Below, piece by piece: positions 57,010 through 64,000 of a stretch of 64,000 bases of DNA. Position 1 is the stretch's first letter, and each line of letters opens with the position of its first letter. The stretch comes from Rossellomorea vietnamensis (GTDB taxonomy: Bacteria; Bacillota; Bacilli; Bacillales; Bacillaceae_B), in assembly GCF_008180615.1 (NCBI RefSeq), contig NZ_VTEH01000012.1, positions 55,051 through 119,050 on the forward strand. Reading direction: 5' to 3'. The notes beneath the pieces are model-generated. The model was not told where the DNA came from. It ran no database searches and saw only the letters and a program-made list of their open reading frames with translations. The position numbers were made by a program, and so were the translations under genes.

Positions 57010-58617
57010 ATGTTTAAAAGGAAATGGAAATTGAGTTCTATTATTATTATATTTGTCTGCCTGGTTGTGCTCTTGTCCTTACTGATAACAGATTTGCTTA
57101 TTAGCAATATTACTACCCAAAGGATTCAGGATGACCAGGAAGAAAAAGCTCAAATTGTTTCCAGAACTGTAGCAGAATCGAAAATAGTGAAGGAAGGTTT
57201 ACTGGATGACCAAGCAGCACAGTCCATCCAGAATTATACGAGTGAAGTACAGACCATAACCGATATGATGTTTATTGTGGTTTTGGATATGGAAGGAATC
57301 AGAAAATCCCACCCTGACCCTGATTTGATCGGAAAAAGATTTGTAGGTGGAGACGAAGAAGTAGTTTTACAGGGAGATGAGCATATATCAACCTCTGAAG
57401 GAACGCTGGGTGACTCATTAAGGGCGTTTACTCCTGTTTATGATAATAACAACAATCAAATCGGGGCTGTTGTCGTAGGGATTTCCTTGGAACAAGTACA
57501 GTCGGCCCTTTTACAGGGGCATCTAAATATCTTGAAGGGCACAGTATTTGGATTATTGGCTGGGATTTTAGGAGCGATTCTTGTTGCTAAGTACATAAAG
57601 AGAATGCTATTTGGACTAGAGCCGTATGCTATTTCAAAGCTTCTAGAAGAACGGAGCACAATGCTTCAGTCTGTTCATGAGGGCATTGTGGCAGTCGATC
57701 AGGACAAAAATATTACACTGGTCAATAAATCAGCCCTCAGAATTTTTAAACTGGCCGGATTATCTGAAGAACCTGTGGGGATGAAGATCTCTGACTATAT
57801 GCCAAGCAGTAGACTGGACAGGGTCTTGAAGACAGGAAAGCCTGAACGCGATGAGGAACAGATTCTGAACGGGGTGTCAATCCTTGTTAATCGGGAGCCC
57901 CTCATTGTGGATGACCAGGTCATCGGAGCCATTTCAACTTTCCGGGATATGACCGAAATGAATCATCTTGCAAAACAGTTAACCGGAATTCGAACTTATG
58001 CTGAATCGCTCCGTGCTCAATCACATGAATTCATGAACCGGCTGCATGTCATATTTGGAATGGTCCAATTAGAAGCGTATGATGAATTAATGGAATTTAT
58101 CCGTAAGCTGGTTGATCACAATAACAAGGAAGTCGATATGGTTACAAAAAGCATAAAAGACCCGGTGCTTGCCGGTTTCCTGATGGGAAAAATAAGTTAT
58201 GCCCGCGAAGAAAACGTTGAGTTGATTGTGAAGAGTTATTCAACAATAGAGGAAATCTTTGAACCAGAGGTCAATCATGAACTGATCACAATCATAGGGA
58301 ACCTAGTTGATAATGCGATCCAAGCCTTGGCGGATTGCGAAAAGAAAATAATAGAATTGAGACTGAAAGACGAAGGTGGAAGGTTGTTCATTAAAGTGGA
58401 AGATACCGGTCCCGGCATTAAGAATGAAAATAGTGCAGTCATTTTCGAGAAAGGATATTCCACTAAAGGTGAAGACCGGGGCTTCGGCTTATACTTGGTC
58501 AAAAAGAGCATTGAGCGCCTTAACGGAAGTCTCACAGTAAAATCGAGTGCTGAAGGAACGGTCTTTTCTGCAGAAATACAATATGATACCACGAGAGTTG
58601 GGATAGAACATGATTAA
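57010..58617 (+). CDS. CitA/DcuS-type sensor histidine kinase (malate sensor)
   Basis: 535 residues: transmembrane helix (about 12-32), an extracytoplasmic Cache-like domain with HPDPDLIGKRFVGGDEE and a FTPVYDNNNNQIGAVVVG strand, second helix (about 170-190), PAS domain, the H-box HEFMNRLHVI and ATPase motifs (DNAIQAL, EDTGPGI, GFGLYLVK). This order is that of carboxylate sensors. ATG 57010 follows GAGGTGA; a longer frame from 56944 runs through a repeat. It overlaps the regulator gene by 8 bases. The malic enzyme and transporter downstream suggest malate as ligand, as for MalK or MaeK. Confidence 0.92.
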   Translation: MFKRKWKLSSIIIIFVCLVVLLSLLITDLLISNITTQRIQDDQEEKAQIVSRTVAESKIVKEGLLDDQAAQSIQNYTSEVQTITDMMFIVVLDMEGIRKSHPDPDLIGKRFVGGDEEVVLQGDEHISTSEGTLGDSLRAFTPVYDNNNNQIGAVVVGISLEQVQSALLQGHLNILKGTVFGLLAGILGAILVAKYIKRMLFGLEPYAISKLLEERSTMLQSVHEGIVAVDQDKNITLVNKSALRIFKLAGLSEEPVGMKISDYMPSSRLDRVLKTGKPERDEEQILNGVSILVNREPLIVDDQVIGAISTFRDMTEMNHLAKQLTGIRTYAESLRAQSHEFMNRLHVIFGMVQLEAYDELMEFIRKLVDHNNKEVDMVTKSIKDPVLAGFLMGKISYAREENVELIVKSYSTIEEIFEPEVNHELITIIGNLVDNAIQALADCEKKIIELRLKDEGGRLFIKVEDTGPGIKNENSAVIFEKGYSTKGEDRGFGLYLVKKSIERLNGSLTVKSSAEGTVFSAEIQYDTTRVGIEHD

Positions 58618-59311
58618 GGTATTAATAATTGAAGACGATCCGATGGTAGCAGAATTCAATAAGCGTTATCTGGATAAAGTGGATGGTTTCGCATTAGTGG
58701 ATGTGGTTCATACAACCAAAGAGGCAAAATCGGTATTGGAATTGGAAAAAGTGGACTTGATGCTGCTGGATGTGTTTATGCCTGGCGGGAATGGCCTCGA
58801 ACTGCTGCGGGAGGTAAGAGAAAGGGGGCTGGCTGTGGATGCAATATTGATCACAGCAGCCTCAGATACCGAGAAAATCCAGTCTGCCCTTCGCTTTGGG
58901 GCAATCGATTACTTGATCAAACCCTTTGAGTTTGACCGGTTTAAACAAGCACTGCTGAGATTCAAAGAAAAGCAGACCATTTTTCATAATAGTGAGAAAC
59001 TCAGTCAGGATGAGATTGATCAGAGGTTATTTGAACCTGAGAAAAGTGAGATGGAGACCGATAAATCACTGCCGAAAGGACTTACCAAAAACACCCTTCA
59101 GGTAATCGTTGAGACTATTAAGGAACTGAAAAATTTTTCAACCGATGAATTAGCGGAGCACACAAACATTTCCAGGGTTTCAGTAAGGAAGTACCTTGTA
59201 TTTTTGACGGAGCTGAAAGTATTGGAAGAAACGCTTGTATATGGGATCGGACGCCCGGTATATCAATACTCCTACAAAGAAAATGATAAAGTATTAGAAG
59301 GATATTTATAA
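58610..59311 (+). CDS. CitB/DcuR-type response regulator (malate regulator)
   Basis: 233 residues: receiver domain with D54 in LMLLDVFMPGG and a C-terminal helix-turn-helix (FSTDELAEHTNISRVSVRKYL, core LAEHTNISRVSVRKYL) typical of CitB/DcuR regulators. It is coupled to the kinase gene and followed by a strong terminator, so the malic enzyme genes form a separate unit that it likely activates. B. subtilis MalR and Lactobacillus casei MaeR are the nearest known models. Confidence 0.92.
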   Translation: MIKVLIIEDDPMVAEFNKRYLDKVDGFALVDVVHTTKEAKSVLELEKVDLMLLDVFMPGGNGLELLREVRERGLAVDAILITAASDTEKIQSALRFGAIDYLIKPFEFDRFKQALLRFKEKQTIFHNSEKLSQDEIDQRLFEPEKSEMETDKSLPKGLTKNTLQVIVETIKELKNFSTDELAEHTNISRVSVRKYLVFLTELKVLEETLVYGIGRPVYQYSYKENDKVLEGYL

Positions 59312-59348
59312 AACCCAAGAATCTTTACTGGTTCTTGGGTTTTTTTTG
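59312..59348 (+). terminator. Rho-independent terminator
   Basis: AACCCAAGAA pairs with TTCTTGGGTT, followed by eight T, starting at the regulator's stop codon. Confidence 0.92.
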
Positions 59349-59550
59349 GCTCTTTCCAGTCTGCTGCTGTATAAGAGACAGACGATTTATATACTCATGT
59401 TTTTTGAAAAGGCTCTTTTCGTAAACTTTGTTGCTATTTGATACTAATTCCGAAAATTAACCATACAGGGTCGGTGAAATCTGGTAACACCGAAAAGAGA
59501 TAAGACTCTTAGTATCCGGGATTATTTGAAAGCAACAATATATGATAAAA

Positions 59551-59922
59551 CAGCCTTTCTAAAAGATTGTTACTTTTAAATGCTATTTTATCTCCTCCTC
59601 CTTTTTACGTGGAAGGATTGGAGCGGAAGGCGTGCGACCTCCTGCGGAACTAGCGGGACAGGTGAGACCCCGCAGGCGAATCCAGCTTCAGCGGCCAACG
59701 ACTAGCAGATTTCGGTCTCTCTCCTTGCGATAAGTCATCATCGAATCGCTGTCGCTCTTCGTGATTCCTTTATCTCATACGAGAGCCCTAAAATCTGTAC
59801 GTCGCTGAACGGCCGCTTTCGCTTTTTATGAAGCCGAGGAGGCCGGGCGCCCGCCCCGCGGAGTCGCGCGCCTGGAGCGGAAATCCATTACTTTTAAAAT
59901 AGCCACAATCTTTGCGAAAACA
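59551..59922. repeat. MITE-like GC-rich Bacillaceae repeat, copy 2 (interrupted)
   Basis: Same terminal inverted repeats (CTTTCTAAAAGATTGT and ACAATCTTTGCGAAAA) and GC-rich core as 41181-41400. The core is split at GCAGGCGAA by a 152-base insert (59681-59832) and resumes with GCCGAGGAGG. AAAACAGCCTTT flanks the element on both sides (59547 and 59913), possibly a target duplication. The 740-base gap it fills separates regulator and malic enzyme genes. Confidence 0.85.
59681..59832. repeat. Second dispersed element nested in the first
   Basis: The insert has self-complementary ends (CAGCGGCCAACGAC and GTCGCTGAACGGCCGCT; AGCAGATTT and AAATCTGTACG), a middle GATAAGTCATCATCGAATCG and wording I know as a separate Bacillaceae intergenic repeat. 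GAA borders it on both sides. Confidence 0.75.
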
Positions 59923-60021
59923 GCCTTTGAAAAAAATGGCCACAAGTCCGAAGAGGTTCGATAAGAAACGGAACGTCTGCTTTTTTTAATTTCAAAAAGA
60001 ATGCAATAGTTTCATAACCTG

Positions 60022-60051
60022 TTTATCTTTTAAAAATCTCTCTAAGATAAA
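60022..60051 (+). promoter_or_regulatory. Inverted repeat upstream of the malic enzyme gene
   Basis: TTTATCTT (60022-60029) and AAGATAAA (60044-60051) are exact inverted repeats 14 bp apart. With TTTTTTAATTTC upstream it may be the response-regulator site. Not verified. Confidence 0.4.
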
Positions 60052-60060
60052 AGTAGATTA

Positions 60061-60074
60061 TGAAAGCGATTACG
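60061..60074 (+). promoter_or_regulatory. Candidate cre (CcpA) site
   Basis: TGAAAGCGATTACG matches the cre consensus TGWAARCGNTNWCA at all but the last base. It ends 15 bases before the start codon, so CcpA bound here would repress the malate genes when glucose is present. Confidence 0.6.
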
Positions 60075-60089
60075 TGAGGAGAGATTAAA

Positions 60090-61280
60090 ATGTCCAGACG
60101 AAACCTGAGAGATGAAACTATTGCACTCCATAGACAGCATTCAGGAAAAATTGAAGTAAACAGTAAAGTGAACATTAAGACCGAAGAAGATTTAAGTCTT
60201 GTCTATACTCCGGGAGTGGCGGATGTCTGCAAGGCAATCGCAGAAAATGAGGCAGAGGTTGACACACTGACTTCAAGAGGAAACATGGTAGCGATCGTCT
60301 CTGATGGAACAGCTGTATTGGGCCTTGGCGATATTGGTCCAAAAGCGGCCATGCCTGTGATGGAGGGAAAGAGCATCCTTTTTAAAAATTTCGCTGACAT
60401 CGATGCTTTTCCACTTTGCCTGGATACTAAGAATGTAGATGAAATAGTCAATATTGTTAAAGCGCTTCAACCAAGCTTCGGGGGAGTGAACCTTGAGGAC
60501 ATCTCTGCACCGCGCTGTTTTGAGATTGAAGAACGACTGAAGAAAGAACTGGATATACCTGTATTCCACGATGACCAGCATGGAACAGCAATCGTTGTTT
60601 TGGCAGCGCTTTATAATGCCCTGAAAGTCGTAAATAAAGTCCATAAAAACAACAAGATTGTCATCAATGGTGCTGGGGCTGCTGGTATTTCGATTGCGAA
60701 ACTATTGTTACATGCGGGCTATAAAGATATTACTCTTGTGAGTTTGGAAGGCGTTGTCTCCAAAGGTGAAAAGTGGTTGAATACAGCACAGGAAAAAATC
60801 GCTGAACAGACCAATTTAACCGGAATCACGGGTACTTTGAGCGACGCTATACAAGGGGCCGATGTGTTTATCGGGGTTTCTGCTCCCGGTGTTATGAAGC
60901 CTGAACATGTGAAAGCAATGAATGAGAAAGCGATCGTGCTGGCAATGGCAAATCCGATTCCGGAAATTTATCCGGAGGAAGCATTGGAAGCAGGTGCTGA
61001 AGTCGTTGGGACTGGCCGTTCTGATTACCCTAATCAGGTAAATAATCTGCTGGCTTTCCCTGGGATTTTCAGAGGCGCTTTGGACGCTAAAGCAAAAGAC
61101 ATTACGATGGAAATGAAAGTGGCAGCTGCATATGCCATTGCGGGGGTTATTACAGAAGCAGAACTGAGTGCAGATTATATCATACCAAAAGCTCTTGACG
61201 AGAGAGTGGCAAGACTCGTAGCCAAAGCTGTCAGAGCAACAGCGATTCAAGAGAAAAAAGGAAGAAGTACGGTTTCTTAA
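60090..61280 (+). CDS. NAD(P)-dependent malic enzyme
   Basis: 396 residues with the malic enzyme signatures [12 protein letters not shown] (catalytic Tyr), [11 protein letters not shown], the metal/substrate motif [10 protein letters not shown], Rossmann [14 protein letters not shown] and [12 protein letters not shown]. It converts malate to pyruvate and CO2. The length is that of short bacterial enzymes such as YtsJ or MaeE. AGGAGAG precedes the ATG. The transporter gene starts 35 bases later, so enzyme and transporter form an operon under the malate two-component system. Confidence 0.93.
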   Translation: MSRRNLRDETIALHRQHSGKIEVNSKVNIKTEEDLSLVYTPGVADVCKAIAENEAEVDTLTSRGNMVAIVSDGTAVLGLGDIGPKAAMPVMEGKSILFKNFADIDAFPLCLDTKNVDEIVNIVKALQPSFGGVNLEDISAPRCFEIEERLKKELDIPVFHDDQHGTAIVVLAALYNALKVVNKVHKNNKIVINGAGAAGISIAKLLLHAGYKDITLVSLEGVVSKGEKWLNTAQEKIAEQTNLTGITGTLSDAIQGADVFIGVSAPGVMKPEHVKAMNEKAIVLAMANPIPEIYPEEALEAGAEVVGTGRSDYPNQVNNLLAFPGIFRGALDAKAKDITMEMKVAAAYAIAGVITEAELSADYIIPKALDERVARLVAKAVRATAIQEKKGRSTVS

Positions 61281-61315
61281 ACCGGACTTCTTCTAAAACA
61301 GAGGAGGAAAAAGAT

Positions 61316-62650
61316 ATGGGGGAAGCAGCAAGAGATTATACAGCTATAGAGGAAACGAAAAAAGTCACCAGTTCAAATATTCAATCATTCAAAGACGGAA
61401 ACATATCCATTTTTAATACCCCGATTTTATGGTTTGCTATTTTCTCAGCGATTACGCTGATTAGTATGTATACAGGAAATCTTCCTGGCGGTATGATCGG
61501 AAGTTTGCTGGTTATGATAGTGCTGGGTGAATTATTTGGATTTGTTGGTGACAGACTTCCAATTGTGAAAACATTCCTTGGCGGTGGAGCCATTGTCGCT
61601 ATTTTTGGTTCCGCTTACATGGTATACAGCGGCCTGCTTCCTGAGAGTATCACCACATCAGTCACCGACTTCATGACATCAGGCGGATTCCTGAACTTTT
61701 ACATCGCGGCTCTAATCACTGGAAGTATTCTTGGTATGAATTCAAAGATACTTGTGAAAGTTGGATTAAGATACTTTCTTCCAATCGGAGGAGCGGTATT
61801 GGGTGCAGTGGTACTTACAGCACTTATAGGTTCTCTAGTTGGATTTACCCTTCAAGAGGCAGTTCTTGTCATTGCCATGCCGATCTTGGGAGGCGGAATG
61901 GGTGCCGGGGCTGTCCCGATGAGCCAAGTGTATTCTGAACTTCTTGGTAATGACCCGAGTTACTATATTTCCATGCTGGTACCCGCTTTGGCCCTCGGGA
62001 ATGTATTCGCCATTGTCCTTGCCAGCATGCTGGATTTGCTCGGAAAGAAATTTCCTTCCCTGACAGGAAACGGTCAATTAATTCAAGGATTTAAATATGA
62101 AAAAACAGAATCAAATTATGATATACAAAAAATGGGAGTGGGCCTTCTGGCTGCGCTGAGCTTTTTTACAGTTGGCACATTACTGGCTTCATTCATTCCA
62201 TTGCACGCATATGCGATCATGATCATCCTGGTTGCTGCTGCCAAAGTGGCAAACGCCATTCCGTCGACAGTCGTTGAAGGTGCGAGTCAATGGTACCAGT
62301 TCGTCGCTAAAAACTGGACCTTTGCTTTGTTGTTCGGAATCGGTGTAGCATATACTGACCTTGGGACTGTTCTAGAAGCACTTACTCTGCAATACATTCT
62401 TACGGTTTTCGGTGTAGTGCTTGGGGCGATTATCGGTGCAGCGCTTCTCGGCAGACTCGTTGGATTCTACCCAATAGAAGCTGCTATTACAGCAGGCTTG
62501 TGTATGGCAAATATGGGAGGAACAGGTGATGTGGCCGTCCTTTCTGCAGCAAAACGTATGGAATTGATGCCATTTGCCCAAATTTCCTCACGTTTGGGAG
62601 GAGCAATAATCCTGTTGCTGGCTGGTTTGCTGATACCGCTGTTCACATAA
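61316..62650 (+). CDS. 2-hydroxycarboxylate transporter (malate/citrate:cation symporter)
   Basis: 444 residues with about eleven helices and the two GGxG loops of the 2HCT family (ILGGGMGAGAVPMSQVYSE in the first half, MANMGGTGDVAVLSAAKRME in the second). Members include MaeN, CimH, CitN and CitP. The N-terminal 35 residues are soluble. GAGGAGG lies 9 bases before the ATG. Uptake of malate with Na+ or H+ is the likely job, given the malic enzyme upstream. Ion specificity is unknown. Confidence 0.93.
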   Translation: MGEAARDYTAIEETKKVTSSNIQSFKDGNISIFNTPILWFAIFSAITLISMYTGNLPGGMIGSLLVMIVLGELFGFVGDRLPIVKTFLGGGAIVAIFGSAYMVYSGLLPESITTSVTDFMTSGGFLNFYIAALITGSILGMNSKILVKVGLRYFLPIGGAVLGAVVLTALIGSLVGFTLQEAVLVIAMPILGGGMGAGAVPMSQVYSELLGNDPSYYISMLVPALALGNVFAIVLASMLDLLGKKFPSLTGNGQLIQGFKYEKTESNYDIQKMGVGLLAALSFFTVGTLLASFIPLHAYAIMIILVAAAKVANAIPSTVVEGASQWYQFVAKNWTFALLFGIGVAYTDLGTVLEALTLQYILTVFGVVLGAIIGAALLGRLVGFYPIEAAITAGLCMANMGGTGDVAVLSAAKRMELMPFAQISSRLGGAIILLLAGLLIPLFT

Positions 62651-62664
62651 AGATGTGGAAAATT

Positions 62665-62716
62665 AGGGCCTGATCCCGGTACATTAACGTATTAATGTAC
62701 TGGGGATCAGGCCTTT
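62665..62716. terminator. Hairpin repeat acting as terminator
   Basis: GGGCCTGATCCCGGTACATT and AATGTACTGGGGATCAGGCC pair along nearly the whole length, then TTTG. It belongs to the dispersed repeat family and separates convergent genes. Confidence 0.88.
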
Positions 62717-62727
62717 GTCTGTAAACA

Positions 62728-63129
62728 CTAATCATTACTAATTATAGTTACATGTATTACTTCTGCTTTGCCATTACACCCGTGTAACTGATAAACAGTT
62801 CGATTGTTTTGGTCTATTTTCTCTATGCTTTCACATACAGCTTCCATTACTAATTGATCCCCAAATTCATCTTCTCTTGTATCTTTCTTCGAAGTTAGTT
62901 CATCGTTGAAATAGTTTAAGTAATGAATAATGGGATCGCCTTCATCAGTGTAATTTACTACTCGGACTTCACTATCCCTATCCATAGAAACATCTTCTAT
63001 AAAATTCTCAAGTAATCTTAAATTCTCTATGTTTCCATGTGTATTGACTACATCATGCTTAGAGGGAGAATATTCGCCACAACCTGAAAGAAGAAATAGT
63101 AATATAAAGGTAAAATAGAATTTCCTCAT
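62728..63129 (-). CDS. DUF4362-like lipoprotein
   Basis: 133 residues from ATG 63129, with TAGGGAGTG on the reverse strand before it. The signal peptide ends LLSGC (lipobox, Cys about 18). The mature part reads HDVVNTHGNIENLRLLENFI, VRVVNYTDEGDPIIHYLNYF and a C-terminal pair of Cys (AVCESI, LHGCNG), the pattern of DUF4362 lipoproteins. An upstream in-frame start at 63222 would place 31 residues before the signal peptide. Function unknown. Confidence 0.82.
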   Translation of the reverse strand: MRKFYFTFILLFLLSGCGEYSPSKHDVVNTHGNIENLRLLENFIEDVSMDRDSEVRVVNYTDEGDPIIHYLNYFNDELTSKKDTREDEFGDQLVMEAVCESIEKIDQNNRTVYQLHGCNGKAEVIHVTIISND

Positions 63130-63181
63130 TTTATCACTCCCTAATAGTTGGGGCAGGGGGGACAGGTGAACTGCACTTGTG

Positions 63182-63320
63182 CCTGCCGAATTTACGAAAT
63201 TAAACCTCTTCGGAGATCTCATACATTCCTCCCCTGTAAAAAAATGGATTGGTCTTGGCGTCCGTTTTCAAAACTGCAGGCCAAAGGGTCTTTCGCCGAA
63301 TTCATCGAGGAAAGCCTAGG
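63182..63320. other. Repeat fragment and decayed coding fragment
   Basis: GCCTGCCGAATTTACGAAAT and ATCTCATACATTCCTCCCCT, then TGTAAAAAAATGGAT, recur at 48576 and 63950. The frame after ATG 63243 reads DWSWRPFSKLQAKGSFAEFI then EESLG before running into a hairpin repeat, so it may be the start of a lost gene. Confidence 0.4.
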
Positions 63321-63373
63321 AAATCAGGGCCTGACCCCCAGTATATTAACGTACCGGGGGGCAGGTCCTTTTA
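63321..63373. repeat. GC-rich hairpin repeat copy
   Basis: GGGCCTGACCCCCAGTATAT and ACGTACCGGGGGGCAGGTCC with TTTTATT. It borders the stop codon of the convergent gene at 63375 and likely ends its transcript. Confidence 0.85.
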
Positions 63374-63374
63374 T

Positions 63375-63848
63375 TTATATTTCTTCCGCCGCTATTTTCA
63401 TTTTTTCGAAAGTAACCCTATTACTAAAATCCTCTTTAGTTATCTTTAAACTATCACACGCGTAATAGAGGTGCTCCAACCAGTCATCATCTCCACAGTT
63501 GACAGCTTCTTCGCATTCTTTCTCAATATAGGGAGTGCTGATATCCTTACCTACATCCCTGAAAGTTGCTATTGCTTCCATGGCACCTGGCCAGTTCCGG
63601 TCCTGTAATAAGCGGACTAATTTGGGTAATGCCTGTTTGTTTCGCGGGTAGCCCATAGTTCTTAATAGGGACACACCATTTTCCCAGCATTCTTTTCCGT
63701 ACGTGGGAATCAGCAAATCCACCTGATCAGGAGGCAATTGAAAAAGAACCTTCTTTGCTACTTCCTGCTGTTCCTCAGGAAGTAACCAGTTCAGATTGTA
63801 GACATAGTAGATAATCTCTTCTTTTTCCAAAACAATATAGTCAGTCAT
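63375..63848 (-). CDS. HEAT-like DUF5071 protein
   Basis: 157 residues from ATG 63848, 13 bases after GAGGTG; a GTG at 63863 is the alternative. The wording YVYNLNWLLPEEQQEVAKKV and ALPKLVRLLQDRNWPGAMEA then IATFRDVGKDI is that of DUF5071, a two-helix repeat family often found next to toxin-immunity loci. No partner toxin is seen in the window. Function unknown. Confidence 0.75.
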   Translation of the reverse strand: MTDYIVLEKEEIIYYVYNLNWLLPEEQQEVAKKVLFQLPPDQVDLLIPTYGKECWENGVSLLRTMGYPRNKQALPKLVRLLQDRNWPGAMEAIATFRDVGKDISTPYIEKECEEAVNCGDDDWLEHLYYACDSLKITKEDFSNRVTFEKMKIAAEEI

Positions 63849-63934
63849 AACGTTGGTAAGCACCTCAGTTTTTAGAAGATACAGAAATAGCCTGAAGGAT
63901 TTTTGAGGAAATCAGACTTCTTGACCCCCTCTAA

Positions 63935-63998
63935 TCATTCTTTAGTAATCTCATACATTCCCCCCTGTAAAAGAATGGATCGGATTACTAAAGAATGA
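63935..63998. repeat. Inverted repeat with 16-bp perfect arms at the right edge
   Basis: TCATTCTTTAGTAATC (63935-63950) and GATTACTAAAGAATGA (63983-63998) enclose TCATACATTCCCCCCTGTAA and AAGAATGGATCG. Part of the loop recurs at 63219-63248. Confidence 0.75.
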
Positions 63999-64000
63999 AG

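Noticed and set aside
63148..63465. 105-codon plus-strand ORF
   Set aside because: It runs through repeat sequence and opposite two supported minus-strand genes. Only the short segment after 63243 looks like decayed coding DNA.

Overview
The window comes from a moderately low-GC, spore-former-type Firmicute, most likely a marine or soil Bacillaceae close to Bacillus/Rossellomorea. This is inferred from strong AAGGAGG-type ribosome binding sites, frequent TTG and GTG starts, cre-like sites, ECF sigma operons, YdbS/YdbT-type PH-domain proteins, an FbpB-like small protein and typical Bacillaceae intergenic repeats. No rRNA, tRNA, CRISPR array, transposase or integrase gene was seen.

Layout. 0-9 kb: tail of an unknown gene, a nitroreductase with an operator-like promoter, a YhfK-like NAD(P)-binding protein, an exactly phased 53-bp tandem array, a KefB/NapA-type antiporter with Usp-like tail, a Ca2+-type P-ATPase, and a yybP-ykoY (Mn2+) riboswitch that leads into an FbpB-like gene instead of an Mn exporter. 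9-16 kb: a two-component system divergent from an ABC-2 transporter and a ydbST-like pair, with phased TTAAGG boxes between them. 16-22 kb: a sigma-54 enhancer-binding regulator facing an aldehyde dehydrogenase, lactonase and iron alcohol dehydrogenase operon, with three palindromic enhancer sites, a cre-like site and a consensus -24/-12 promoter. The gene content matches the Agrobacterium gamma-butyrolactone (attKLM/blcABC) pathway. 22-29 kb: hypotheticals, lipoprotein, D-threonine aldolase-like enzyme, RQC/zinc-ribbon protein, LysM amidase.

29-36 kb: a phage-type replication pair (replisome-organizer-like protein and DnaB-like helicase), then a possible bacteriocin-type locus: secreted peptide, two FtsX-like permeases, a MacB-like ATPase and a dedicated signal peptidase I. 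36-57 kb is accessory and rich in repeats. It has a triplicated 77-codon gene, a duplicated block with a GNAT remnant, a retropepsin-like fragment, two ECF sigma operons (one with a very large anti-sigma-like protein, one with PadR- and FtsW-like partners), and an AT-rich XRE/ImmA-IrrE/PIN trio behind an 18-bp-arm palindrome. About 20 copies of a GC-rich hairpin repeat lie here. One interrupts the duplicated block exactly where the other copy has an empty site. Fragments of the DnaB C-terminus recur at 40.97 and 56.8 kb.

57-64 kb: a malate locus (CitA/DcuS-type kinase, regulator, malic enzyme, 2-hydroxycarboxylate transporter), with a MITE-like repeat carrying a second nested element between regulator and enzyme, then a DUF4362-like lipoprotein and a HEAT-like protein. 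Core metabolism and transport alternate with decaying, repeat-driven accessory DNA. The best candidates for undescribed biology are the XRE/ImmA/PIN trio, the peptide/FtsX/signal peptidase locus, the mobile hairpin repeat and the 53-bp array.
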